Assembly (NCBI GenBank): GCA_023450085.1
Contig: JAEXHI010000038.1
Span: 36,519-100,518, forward strand
Source of the DNA: Bacteroidota bacterium
GTDB taxonomy: Bacteria; Bacteroidota; Bacteroidia; Sphingobacteriales; Sphingobacteriaceae
Direction of reading: 5' to 3'
DNA: 64,000 nucleotides
Position 1 is the stretch's first letter; every line of letters starts with the position of its first letter. Both the position numbers and the translations under genes were made by a program. The notes under the pieces are model-generated. The model was not told the DNA's origin. It did no database searches and was given only the letters and a program-made list of their open reading frames with translations. Below are positions 50,258 through 58,093 of the stretch, in pieces.

Positions 50258-51601
50258 ATGATGAAAAAGTTAAACTATATTATTTTAATCCTAGGCTTAG
50301 GCTTGATGGGCTGTAAAAAGTTTTTGGATGAAAGATCGCAAAGCAGCCTGCGCATCCCCGTAACCGCTGCTGATTTCCAGTCTCTATTGGATAACTTTAG
50401 TGTGATGAATTATAGGGATCTTTCCAGCGCTGAGTTGGTGGCCGGAGATTTTTACCTCACTGATGCTGATTGGGCATCGGTATCAGAGCAGGAACGAAGG
50501 TTATACCTTTGGGAAACCCGTAATGTAATGGGTTTAACCAGCAATGACTGGATTGATATGTACGATATGGTATATCGAGTAAATACGGTAATTGAAGGTA
50601 CCAAAGAGCTTCATGCTTTGGTTAATAATGTTGATTGGAACAATGTGCTTGGGCAGGGTTATTATTACCGGGGCAAGTGTTTTCTGCAATTGTTGGGCTC
50701 TTATGCTTTAGCTTATGATGATAATGAAGAACAACTAGGTATTCCGTTGAGATTGGATACTGATTTTGATAAAAAGTCAGTTCGTGCCTCGGTTAAAGAC
50801 GGATATAAACAAGTGGTTAGCGATCTTAAAAAGTCCATTCAATTGTTGCCTACTAAGCCTTTACACGTAATGCGACCTAGTAAACCTGCTGGCTATGCCT
50901 TATTGGCAAGAACATACTTAATGATGCGTAAATATGAAGAGGCGGGCCTGTATGCTGATAGTTGCTTACAACTGAAATCTGATTTGATAGATTATAATAG
51001 CTTGAATTTATCGCTTACCAATCCCTTTGTGATGTTCCACCCTGAAACTATTCATTACACGCGGTTTCTAAACCCTGCAAGTATAAGTAACATTAGAGCT
51101 AAAATTAACCCAGTCATTATTAACAGTTATGCTGATGGCGATTTGCGTAAACAAGCATTTTATAGGGTAAGTGGTGGTGCTTATGCCCAAAGAGGAAGCT
51201 ATTCAGGAGAAACCATCCCTTTTGGTGGTTTGGCCACTGATGAAATATATTTGATCAGGGCAGAAAGTAATGCCAGAGCGGGTCGTTTGCAAAAGGCATT
51301 GGATGATTTGAATACCCTGTTAAAATCACGCTGGGATAAGAATAAGCCTTTTTTACCATATGTAGCCAGCACCAAAGAGCAGTTGTTGGATATGGTGATT
51401 GCAGAGCGGAGAAAAGAATTAACCCTAAGAGGCCTGAGGTGGTTGGATATTAAACGACTGAACAAAGAAGGACGCGGAATTTCCTTAACTAGAACCATAA
51501 ATGGGGTCACTTATACGCTACCTGCCAATTCAGCTCGTTTTGCCAATCCTATTCCAGAAAGAATTATTGAAATTTCGGGAATAGAACAAAATAAATATTA
51601 A
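50258..51601 (+). CDS. SusD/RagB-family surface lipoprotein
   Basis: A 447-residue lipoprotein. Signal with lipid Cys in LGLMGCKKFLDE (residue about 18). The SusD fold follows: N-terminal segment up to about 165, TPR-like helices (GYALLARTYLMMRKYEEAGLYADSCL), and the C-terminal signature DEIYLIRAESNARAGRLQKALDDLNTLL with RRKELTLRGLRWLDIKRLNKEG. It caps the SusC channel and binds ligand. The ATG at 50258 (a second ATG follows at once) is preferred over one overlapping susC because it begins the lipoprotein signal; the gap to susC is 13 bp. Confidence 0.92.
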   Translation: MMKKLNYIILILGLGLMGCKKFLDERSQSSLRIPVTAADFQSLLDNFSVMNYRDLSSAELVAGDFYLTDADWASVSEQERRLYLWETRNVMGLTSNDWIDMYDMVYRVNTVIEGTKELHALVNNVDWNNVLGQGYYYRGKCFLQLLGSYALAYDDNEEQLGIPLRLDTDFDKKSVRASVKDGYKQVVSDLKKSIQLLPTKPLHVMRPSKPAGYALLARTYLMMRKYEEAGLYADSCLQLKSDLIDYNSLNLSLTNPFVMFHPETIHYTRFLNPASISNIRAKINPVIINSYADGDLRKQAFYRVSGGAYAQRGSYSGETIPFGGLATDEIYLIRAESNARAGRLQKALDDLNTLLKSRWDKNKPFLPYVASTKEQLLDMVIAERRKELTLRGLRWLDIKRLNKEGRGISLTRTINGVTYTLPANSARFANPIPERIIEISGIEQNKY

Positions 51602-51607
51602 TTAAGA

Positions 51608-51632
51608 AGGGTGTCTAATTTTTAGACACCCT
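51608..51632. terminator. Hairpin terminator between susD and the small two-Cys gene
   Basis: An 11-bp perfect stem, AGGGTGTCTAA (51608-51618) with TTAGACACCCT (51622-51632), loop of 3 nt, between converging genes. T tracts are weak. Confidence 0.65.
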
Positions 51633-51639
51633 AATGAAA

Positions 51640-51972
51640 CTAGTTTATTGGCTCTTTGTACCTTGCCACGTAAGGCGATTTATTAACCTCTGTAGCGTCG
51701 GTGTGGTTATCCAAAAAGTCGGAAATATTGCTAAAATCCGTGTCTTTAAATTGAACAATACAAACCAGCCTTCCCTCTACATCGCAGGTTGATGGATTTT
51801 CTTCGTATGGAACAGCACTCCAATTGCTAAGATTCATTACATCCTCATCATCTTCTCCGGTGTATTGATAAGCTAGCATGGTTGATTTCTGTGGAGTAAA
51901 AGCACTCATTCCAAAGATTAGGCCGAACACTAATACCAGTGCTGCGAGGCTGTACATTAATTTATTTTTCAT
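51640..51972 (-). CDS. Small exported protein with a cysteine pair (possibly DUF6520-like)
   Basis: A 110-residue protein. Hydrophobic signal at about 6-24 (YSLAALVLVFGLIFGMSAF). Mature part acidic, with two Cys seven residues apart in NPSTCDVEGRLVCIVQF, and a C-terminal NHTDATEVNKSPYVARYKE. It resembles small exported proteins annotated DUF6520 in Bacteroidota, but I am not certain. The ATG at 51972 is chosen over one 21 bases upstream. It converges with susD. The Cys pair makes it a plausible client of the TlpA protein at 46502-47080. Confidence 0.65.
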   Translation of the reverse strand: MKNKLMYSLAALVLVFGLIFGMSAFTPQKSTMLAYQYTGEDDEDVMNLSNWSAVPYEENPSTCDVEGRLVCIVQFKDTDFSNISDFLDNHTDATEVNKSPYVARYKEPIN

Positions 51973-52188
51973 CGTATTTGGTTTTATGCCCATTGGGCGA
52001 TTAGGTTGAGATTTTCCTTGTAACCCAAAATCTGAACGCTTTATCTTTTAGGTTGGGTTTGAACCTTTTTATATTGGCCGCTGCTTTAGGCATACCTCCT
52101 TTCCATTTGTTGATTACCCAAAATTAGAGGCTAGTTAAATGAAGACAAGTTTGCTTTGCAAGATAAAAAAGTTTGGTTTGCCAAACTT

Positions 52189-52746
52189 TTAGTCTAGCGT
52201 ATTCCAGATTTTAACCAAATGGCTATAGTTTAGGTGAAGGTAGTTTGCAATATCTTTTTTCTTAAGGTAGGGTAAAATAGAATGAAACTTCTCTTTGAAT
52301 TTACTGATCCGCTCGATAACAGATAATTCTAGGAAGCGCATTCTTAAGAAAAGGCGCTGTTCATACTCTGCTGTCAATGCATCATATATTTGTTTAAGTT
52401 CATTAAACTGCCGATGAAGCTTTTTGAGTTCATCATCATTCCAATAGAAAATTAAGGTGGGTAAGCAAGTTTTAAGATAGATGCCTTGATTATTGGTATG
52501 GCGGGTGATAAAGCTTTGTTGATGTCTGGTGAAATTGACAATGGCAGGAATGCTGCGACCTTCCATATCGTATGTTGCTAGAATGCCTTCTGCTACATAT
52601 CCCAAACAATTGTTTTTGTGAGGGAAGTATTCATTAGGTTTTAGGGTACAAATGGAAATGGCTGCCACAATAGCTTTCCAGGCTTCGGGCCTTAACGCTC
52701 CAAAACTTTGTAAGTTAGTTTTTAAGATATTCAGGCGGGTATCCAT
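52189..52746 (-). CDS. Crp/Fnr-like regulator
   Basis: A 185-residue protein with a cNMP-binding-like beta-roll (about 25-115: ISICTLKPNEYFPHKNNCLGYVAEGILATYD, divided by turns), a long helix (about 118-145) and a C-terminal helix-turn-helix-like segment (FHSILPYLKKKDIANYLHLNYSHLVKIWNTL). The DNA-binding wing is short and the C-terminus ends within it, so this may be a minimal member. Nucleotide-binding residues are not conserved, as in many Bacteroidota Crp-like proteins. It probably acts on nearby genes. Confidence 0.75.
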   Translation of the reverse strand: MDTRLNILKTNLQSFGALRPEAWKAIVAAISICTLKPNEYFPHKNNCLGYVAEGILATYDMEGRSIPAIVNFTRHQQSFITRHTNNQGIYLKTCLPTLIFYWNDDELKKLHRQFNELKQIYDALTAEYEQRLFLRMRFLELSVIERISKFKEKFHSILPYLKKKDIANYLHLNYSHLVKIWNTLD

Positions 52747-53016
52747 AGGATAACAAGGTTTTGTGCCAAGGGCTTTTAAGGCTTGACAGAATAGCTAAAT
52801 GCTATGGTTACCGCTCAAGAAATTTGATGGGGTGGCGTGCTGTGGAAAGCCTGCTTAATCAGTAGATTAGATTTTTTCATACGAGAGATGGTTAAGGTTT
52901 ATGTTACCTAAAGTTAATAAGATTTTTTTAATAGGCGAAAACCTAAGGTTTGCTAGCTTGCCAGTAAGGACAAAGCTGAGTTCAGTAAACATCTCATTGC
53001 CCCGCATAAACAGGAT

Positions 53017-54879
53017 TTACCTCACAATCAATACCGGAATATCCACTTTATGTCTTACAGAATCTACCGTAGTTCCAAAAATCAGGTCTTTAAGTCCTTT
53101 GTGCCCATGAGCCCCCATCACCAAAAGTTCTAATTTGTTGGTGTTACTTATTTCGGCAATGGCTTTGGCTGTTCCTCCAAAACCTACATGCGGCGTAGAC
53201 TGATAACCTAATTCGGCCAAGTTTTCTTGATATTTTTTGAGGTTATCGATATCAGATTGTGTCTCATGGTCCATCGCTGTTTTTCCGTGATAACGTGCTG
53301 CGGCAGTTTCTACCACGTGGATGAGATAATAGTGCGCATTTTTCCCACCTTGAATCAAGGCATGTCGGATGGTTTTACGATCATTTTCAGAAAAATCTAC
53401 GGTAATGCCAATCTTCTCGTAATTGATTTTTTCGATATGACCTATAGAAAGTGCATCACCGTGAGGTACATTACCAATACGCTGTTTTTTGCCTATAAAT
53501 GGATAAACGAAAATATAAAGTAATAATAAAGCGATCAGTATGGCTACTGGCAGCACAATGACATAAATATACCATGCATTGTTTGATTCTTTGATCCATC
53601 CTCCAATTTCCTCCATTACCAGTTTGATGTTTAAGGCAACAATGACAGCTGCACTTAACCAGGCCAAAATTTTTACCCAAAGTTTGATGGCAAACTCCTT
53701 CATTTCCTTTTTATCGGAATTGAGATGGATAAGGGGGATAATGGCAAAGCCCAATTGTAAACTTAATACTACCTGACTTAAAATCAGTAAGCCGCCAAGG
53801 GCATCATCACCGAAATATAGGATGGTGAAAAACGCAGGAACGATGGCTAAAAGACGAGTAATCAGACGGCGTAGCCAAGGTTGTATTCTTAGATTCAGGT
53901 GGCCTTCCATTACAATTTGCCCAGCCAAGGTGCCGGTTACGGTAGAGCTTTGTCCGGCAGCAATTAAGGCAATGGCAAATAGGGCAGGGGCTACATTTCC
54001 GAAAATATTGGTTAATAATTCGTGGGCATCCTGTATCTCAGCCACTTCGTGAAAGCCATTTTTGAAGAAAGCTGCTGCGGCCAGAATTAAAATAGCTGCA
54101 TTAACAAAGAAAGCCAAGTTGAGTGCAACAGCGGTATCTATAAAATTGAATTTAATGGCTTCCTTAATGCCCTTACTGTCTCTCTCGAACTTACGGGTTT
54201 GTACTAGTGATGAATGTAGATAAAGGTTATGTGGCATTACCGTAGCTCCAATAATACCAATGGCAATGTAAAGTGCTTCTCCACCAAGCATGGATGGTTC
54301 AAAACCTTTGACAATTTCGCCTATTGAAGGTTGTACGATAAACATCTCGGCGAGGAAAGAAACCCCAACAATGAAAACCATGGAAACGATAAAAGCTTCC
54401 ATTTTTCGCATTCCCTTGTTCAGTAAAAAAAGTAAAAGTACCGTGTCGAAGATGGTGATGGAGATCCCCCAAATTAAGGGCAGTCCAAAAAGTAGGTTTA
54501 AGCCAATGGCCATTCCGATAATTTCGGCCAAATCGCAGGCAATGATGGCGGTTTGTGCCAAAACAAACAGCGGAAAGTTAACCCATTTCGGGTAGGTGTT
54601 TCGTGATGCCTGTGCTAAATCTAATCCTCTTACAATTCCTAAACGGGCACTTAATGACTGAAGTAGCAATGCAATCAGATTAGACATTAAGAGTACCCAA
54701 ATGAGCTGATAGCCGAATTTACTACCACCTGCAATATCTGTGGCCCAATTGCCTGGATCCATGTAGCCAACGCTTACCAGGTAGGCGGGACCTAAAAATG
54801 CCAGTATTCTTTTCCAACCTTTTTTTTGATGGGTGGCTACGCTTTGGTGTACTTCGCTTAGGGATTGTTTTTCGGCCAT
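53017..54879 (-). CDS. mntH: Nramp divalent-metal transporter fused to a universal stress (UspA) domain
   Basis: A 620-residue fusion. Residues about 20-455 form an Nramp/MntH transporter with about 11 helices. The metal site motifs are MDPGNW in helix 1 (near 40) and VMPHNLYLH in helix 6 (near 215). Residues about 480-620 are a UspA domain with an intact ATP-binding pattern G-2x-G-9x-G-T (GAHGHKGLKDLIFGTT) near the end. It imports manganese or iron with protons; the Usp domain may tune this to energy or stress state. The start overlaps the mntR stop (TAATG), so the two are coupled. Confidence 0.92.
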   Translation of the reverse strand: MAEKQSLSEVHQSVATHQKKGWKRILAFLGPAYLVSVGYMDPGNWATDIAGGSKFGYQLIWVLLMSNLIALLLQSLSARLGIVRGLDLAQASRNTYPKWVNFPLFVLAQTAIIACDLAEIIGMAIGLNLLFGLPLIWGISITIFDTVLLLFLLNKGMRKMEAFIVSMVFIVGVSFLAEMFIVQPSIGEIVKGFEPSMLGGEALYIAIGIIGATVMPHNLYLHSSLVQTRKFERDSKGIKEAIKFNFIDTAVALNLAFFVNAAILILAAAAFFKNGFHEVAEIQDAHELLTNIFGNVAPALFAIALIAAGQSSTVTGTLAGQIVMEGHLNLRIQPWLRRLITRLLAIVPAFFTILYFGDDALGGLLILSQVVLSLQLGFAIIPLIHLNSDKKEMKEFAIKLWVKILAWLSAAVIVALNIKLVMEEIGGWIKESNNAWYIYVIVLPVAILIALLLLYIFVYPFIGKKQRIGNVPHGDALSIGHIEKINYEKIGITVDFSENDRKTIRHALIQGGKNAHYYLIHVVETAAARYHGKTAMDHETQSDIDNLKKYQENLAELGYQSTPHVGFGGTAKAIAEISNTNKLELLVMGAHGHKGLKDLIFGTTVDSVRHKVDIPVLIVR

Positions 54880-55532
54880 TAGTTCTTGGTAATTAGGATA
54901 TGTTTGGCTACTTCTCTGCTGATATTTAGTTTTTCTTTTTCGAGTAAGAGTTCTACAGAGCCATCAAACTCTACTACATCAACAACTTCTATACGTTTAC
55001 CCAAGGTAAGGCCTAGTTTTTCTAAATGTTTTAAAAAAGGAGAGGAGTGTTCGCTTACGCCTGTGATGGTACCTTTGTCGCCATTTTTAAGCTTACTTAA
55101 CTTTACGAAAGTCATTTCAGCGAAGTTACCGTGCTTGTCGGGAATGGGGTCACCATGTGGATCAACTTTGGGGAAATCCAAGAATTCGTCTAGGCGTTCG
55201 ATGAGCAAGTTTGATTGGATGTGTTCCAATTCTTCGGCTACTTCGTGTACTTCGTCCCACTTGAAATTTAACTTGTCTACCAAAAATACTTCCCACAGCC
55301 TGTGTTTCCTCACAATATTGATGGCGGTTAGCTTTCCTTTTTCGGTGAGGGTTACGCCTTGGTACTTTACATAATGGACCAGTTCTTTATCCGATAATTT
55401 TTTAATCATATCCGTTACAGAGGCCGCCTTGGTTTGAATACGCTCCGCAATGGCATTGGTTTGCACGGGATGGCTTATTTCAGATAGGTGATAAATGACC
55501 TTCAGGTAGTTCTCTTCTGTATATGATTGCAT
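54879..55532 (-). CDS. mntR: MntR/DtxR-family metal-dependent repressor
   Basis: A 217-residue regulator. N-terminal winged helix (about 1-65: SYTEENYLKVIYHLSEISHPVQTNAIAERIQTKAASVTDMIKKL, in two motifs), metal-binding/dimerisation domain about 65-140 (RKHRLWEVFLVDKLNFKWDEVHEVAEELEHIQS with His/Glu ligands), and a C-terminal SH3-like FeoA domain (about 150-217). It represses metal uptake when metal is bound. The ATG at 55532 is chosen: the longer reading begins within the operator. It precedes and is coupled to the Nramp-Usp gene. Confidence 0.92.
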   Translation of the reverse strand: MQSYTEENYLKVIYHLSEISHPVQTNAIAERIQTKAASVTDMIKKLSDKELVHYVKYQGVTLTEKGKLTAINIVRKHRLWEVFLVDKLNFKWDEVHEVAEELEHIQSNLLIERLDEFLDFPKVDPHGDPIPDKHGNFAEMTFVKLSKLKNGDKGTITGVSEHSSPFLKHLEKLGLTLGKRIEVVDVVEFDGSVELLLEKEKLNISREVAKHILITKN

Positions 55533-55553
55533 TTTTGGTTTTCTAACTATTAA

Positions 55554-55569
55554 TTTAGACAAATCTAAA
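55554..55569 (-). promoter_or_regulatory. MntR operator over the mntR-mntH promoter
   Basis: TTTAGA-CAAA-TCTAAA, a perfect 6+6 palindrome located 22-37 bases before the ATG. On the minus strand it contains TAGATTTG (55560-55567), a perfect -7 box, so repressor binding would block transcription directly. It is near-identical to 42993-43010. Confidence 0.65.
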
Positions 55570-55621
55570 AATAATCACATAAAATATTCGCTAATTTTTT
55601 ACATTAATTTTAGAATAAAAT

Positions 55622-55653
55622 TTTGTGGATTGTGATTGCTTGTTATACCTTTG
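55622..55653 (+). promoter_or_regulatory. Promoter of the Lrp-family gene
   Basis: TTTG (55622-55625), 20 bp, TACCTTTG (55646-55653). It ends 19 bases before the ATG at 55673 and excludes the upstream in-frame start at 55625. Confidence 0.6.
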
Positions 55654-55672
55654 GGTAATTCAAACAAAACGT

Positions 55673-56143
55673 ATGGCACTAGAACTAGACAAAATAGATT
55701 TCAAGATTTTAAAGTTGTTGCAAGAGAATGGAAGGATTACCAACCTATTGTTGTCGCAAGAAATTGGTCTTTCACCTGCACCTACTTTAGAGCGAGTAAG
55801 AAAACTGGAAATGTCTGGCTATATCAAGAGCTATCATGCTTTGGTTGACGAAGAAAAATTAGGTCTTGGTATCAAGACTTTCATTCAAATCCAATTAGAC
55901 TTCCATAAAAATAATACAATCCAGATTTTCTTGGACGAGGTTAATCAAATTAAGGAAGTAACGGAATGTCACCACGTTACCGGACAGGCTGATTTTCTGC
56001 TTAAGGTTTATGTGAGCGATATTAAGTCGTATGAGCGTTTGATTATGGATAAGATCAGTAAGATATCTGTGGTTAAAACCTTCCAAACGATGATGATCAT
56101 GTCGACGACTAAGAAGGAGCCTATTGTGCCGTTGGAGTATTAG
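55673..56143 (+). CDS. Lrp/AsnC-family transcriptional regulator
   Basis: A 156-residue regulator of amino-acid metabolism. N-terminal HTH (about 5-60: KIDFKILKLLQENGRITNLLLSQEIGLSPAPTLERVRKLEMSGYI, spanning three helices) and a C-terminal RAM domain (about 70-150) with the VTGQADFLLKVYV core where amino acids usually bind. No amino-acid gene lies next to it, so its target is not clear. The start is fixed by the promoter at 55622-55653. Confidence 0.9.
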   Translation: MALELDKIDFKILKLLQENGRITNLLLSQEIGLSPAPTLERVRKLEMSGYIKSYHALVDEEKLGLGIKTFIQIQLDFHKNNTIQIFLDEVNQIKEVTECHHVTGQADFLLKVYVSDIKSYERLIMDKISKISVVKTFQTMMIMSTTKKEPIVPLEY

Positions 56144-56160
56144 TAGTTAGTTTTTTATTG

Positions 56161-56180
56161 AACCACGTAAGATACCTTAG
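56161..56180. repeat. Extra copy of the 'AACCAC...CCTTAG' terminal motif
   Basis: AACCACGTAAGATACCTTAG lies 61 bp outside the element at 56222-56747 and is similar to its left end, suggesting a remnant of another copy. Confidence 0.5.
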
Positions 56181-56221
56181 TTCATTTTATTTTTGCCTTA
56201 ATTGGATATATTTTGGTAAAT

Positions 56222-56747
56222 AACCACCTAAGGCACCTTAGTTCACCTTAGAGCAAATCTCTATATAATTCATTAACGAAAGTTTTCTTTCCGTTGTGAA
56301 TAATATTTGTACAATTGAAATTTATAAGTAATCCCTTGGGAGCACTAAGCAATTTCATGTATGTGAGTATTTGAGCTTCATAGATTGGGTGAATAGTTTC
56401 TACTGATTTCAATTCGACTATTAAGCAGTTTTCTATCAATAAATCTACTCATAAAACCGTGTTTACGCTCATTCCTTTGTATTTTATATCAATGATATGT
56501 TCTGAAGCATAGGAGATGCCTCTTAGTTGTAATTCTCTTTCTAGGTAGCGGTGATAGACGTTTTCTAATAATCCAGGGCCAAGATTTTTATGGATTTCAA
56601 TACATGTGCCTGTTACTTCGTATTCCAAAGCGCTGATAAGCTTTTTATTTATGTTGTTTTTCATTAGATATACTTTGAAGATGTACTCTAAATATACCAA
56701 TAGAAAAATATAAAAAGCTAAAATGTACTAAGGTGTCTTAGGTGGTT
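56222..56747. mobile_element. Small element with 20-bp terminal inverted repeats carrying a GxxExxY gene
   Basis: The left end AACCACCTAAGGCACCTTAG (56222-56241) and the right end CTAAGGTGTCTTAGGTGGTT (56728-56747) are inverted copies at 19 of 20 positions. The right end is identical to that of the non-coding element at 59316-59335. Inside is only the GxxExxY pseudogene, whose stop codon falls in a further CACCTTAG word at the left end. No target-site duplication is clear. Confidence 0.5.
56248..56664 (-). pseudogene. GxxExxY protein (PD-(D/E)XK nuclease-like), broken by an in-frame TGA
   Basis: The two halves are in the same frame. The first (from ATG 56664) has IHKNLGPGLLENVYHRYLE, the GxxExxY motif, up to MSVNTVL. 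The second has VDLLIENCLIVELKSVETI, the conserved Glu-Leu-Lys, up to LYRDLL. They are separated by one TGA at 56449-56451. Family members have Arg or similar at this point (RVDLLIEN pattern), so a CGA to TGA change explains it. Reconstructed length is about 138 residues, normal for the family. The fold is that of PD-(D/E)XK nucleases; biological role unknown. An in-frame start at 56700 is also possible. Confidence 0.8.
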
Positions 56748-56809
56748 AATTAAAATTAGTTATGCCGTTAATCGTAATTTGTTCCTGCTCGTATGGTATA
56801 AATAGTGCG

Positions 56810-57487
56810 TTAAACGATTTGCCAGTCTATAGGTGCTTTTCCTTCCTTTATAAGGATGTCATTGGTTTTTGAAAATGGCTTAGAGCCGAAAAATCCGTTA
56901 TAAGCAGAGAAAGGGGAAGGGTGTGCCGATTTAATGATAAAGTGCTTGCTTTGGTCAATTAAGCTTTCTTTTTGTTTGGCGTAGTTTCCCCATAGGATAA
57001 ATACCAGCCCACTTCTTTTTGCAGACAGTTCGGAGATTACTTTGTCGGTGAATTGTTCCCAACCTTTGTTTTGATGTGAACCTGCGGTATGTGCCCTAAC
57101 GGTTAATGTAGCATTGAGTAGCATTACACCTTGGTCGGCCCAAGTAGTGAGTTCACCGTGGCTGGGGATTTTAAAATCAGGAAATTCGTCGGCAAGTTCC
57201 TTGTAGATGTTTTTAAGTGAGGGTGGCGGCACTACTCCTTTTTGCACGGAGAAGGAAAGGCCATGTGCCTGTCCTACGCCGTGATAAGGGTCTTGTCCTA
57301 ATATCACCACTTTCACTTTTTCGAAAGGGGTGTGTTTAAAGGCATTAAAGATATCGGAACCTTTAGGGAAAATAGTAAAGCCAGCTTGTTTTTCTTGCTG
57401 AAGAAATCCTTTAAGGTTCTTCATGTAGGGTTTTTCAAACTCGTCTTTTAGTACTTCAAACCATCCAGGTTCTAAATCAATTGCCAT
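56810..57487 (-). CDS. ung: Uracil-DNA glycosylase
   Basis: A 225-residue base-excision repair enzyme removing uracil from DNA. VVILGQDPYHGVGQAHGLSFSV near 65-85 contains the catalytic Asp and water-activating loop; LLNATLTVRAHTAGSH follows; the Leu-intercalation loop HPSPFSAYNGFFG with catalytic His is near 190. Length is standard. It begins 2 bp after the thioredoxin-like gene ends, on the same strand. Confidence 0.96.
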   Translation of the reverse strand: MAIDLEPGWFEVLKDEFEKPYMKNLKGFLQQEKQAGFTIFPKGSDIFNAFKHTPFEKVKVVILGQDPYHGVGQAHGLSFSVQKGVVPPPSLKNIYKELADEFPDFKIPSHGELTTWADQGVMLLNATLTVRAHTAGSHQNKGWEQFTDKVISELSAKRSGLVFILWGNYAKQKESLIDQSKHFIIKSAHPSPFSAYNGFFGSKPFSKTNDILIKEGKAPIDWQIV

Positions 57488-57489
57488 AA

Positions 57490-58008
57490 TTATTTTTTTA
57501 CTGCTAATATTTCAAGTAGGTCTAACTCTAAGCTCTTTTTTGGGAACTCAGTAATACGTCCAATTTCGTTGCCTTTTTTATCAGTAATAATGAAAGTAGG
57601 AACACGAGTGATGTTTAGATTGTCTAATAAGCCATTTTCTGCTTTTTTAGCACCATCTACCGCAATAAAAGCCACGTGGTCTTCTTTTACCTTTGCTGCA
57701 TCAGCTACTTTTAGGAAGTTAGGTACTTGAAATTTGCTATCGCCGCACCAAGTTCCTAATACTACCTTGATCTTTTTATCTTTTAACAATTTGGTCAATT
57801 GAGTTACTGAAGCCGAGTCTACTTGGTAGTTTTCATAGTTGGCATCGTAACTTGCTTTAAATTCAGGAAAGGTTACCAAACCTTCTCTTGAGCACTCGTT
57901 TAACATGATTTGTTTATGTTTAATCTGATCTTCTAGTTTTTTATTGATTTCTTGTGCATTGGCCGAAATGAAAAACAGCCCTAGCACCATTGTAAATAAG
58001 TACTTCAT
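57490..58008 (-). CDS. Exported thioredoxin-fold protein with WCGDS site
   Basis: A 172-residue protein with a signal peptide ending near SANAQ. The thioredoxin-like fold has the active site VVLGTWCGDSKFQVPNF near 80-96. Only one Cys is present where CxxC would be (WCGDS), a variant frequent in Bacteroidota. NITRVPTFIITDKKGNEIGRI supplies the cis-Pro loop. A single-Cys site may act as a peroxidase-like or chaperone-type thiol rather than a dithiol reductase. Co-transcribed with ung. Confidence 0.85.
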   Translation of the reverse strand: MKYLFTMVLGLFFISANAQEINKKLEDQIKHKQIMLNECSREGLVTFPEFKASYDANYENYQVDSASVTQLTKLLKDKKIKVVLGTWCGDSKFQVPNFLKVADAAKVKEDHVAFIAVDGAKKAENGLLDNLNITRVPTFIITDKKGNEIGRITEFPKKSLELDLLEILAVKK

Positions 58009-58093
58009 TGTTATCTAATTTTTGTTGAAATTATAAATTAAATCGCTATTTTCTGCTATATAAAACCGATATTTGCAGAAATATTGAAAAACT

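Noticed and set aside
47077..51601. Polysaccharide-utilisation locus
   Set aside because: SusC/SusD are present but there is no glycoside hydrolase, lyase, sulfatase or hybrid two-component regulator; the GH20 gene is 44 kb away.
55533..55562. Longer N-terminus for mntR
   Set aside because: It would begin inside the palindromic operator; the family starts at SYTEENYL.
56222..56747. Classical insertion sequence
   Set aside because: No transposase gene and no clear target-site duplication; only inverted ends and a GxxExxY pseudogene.
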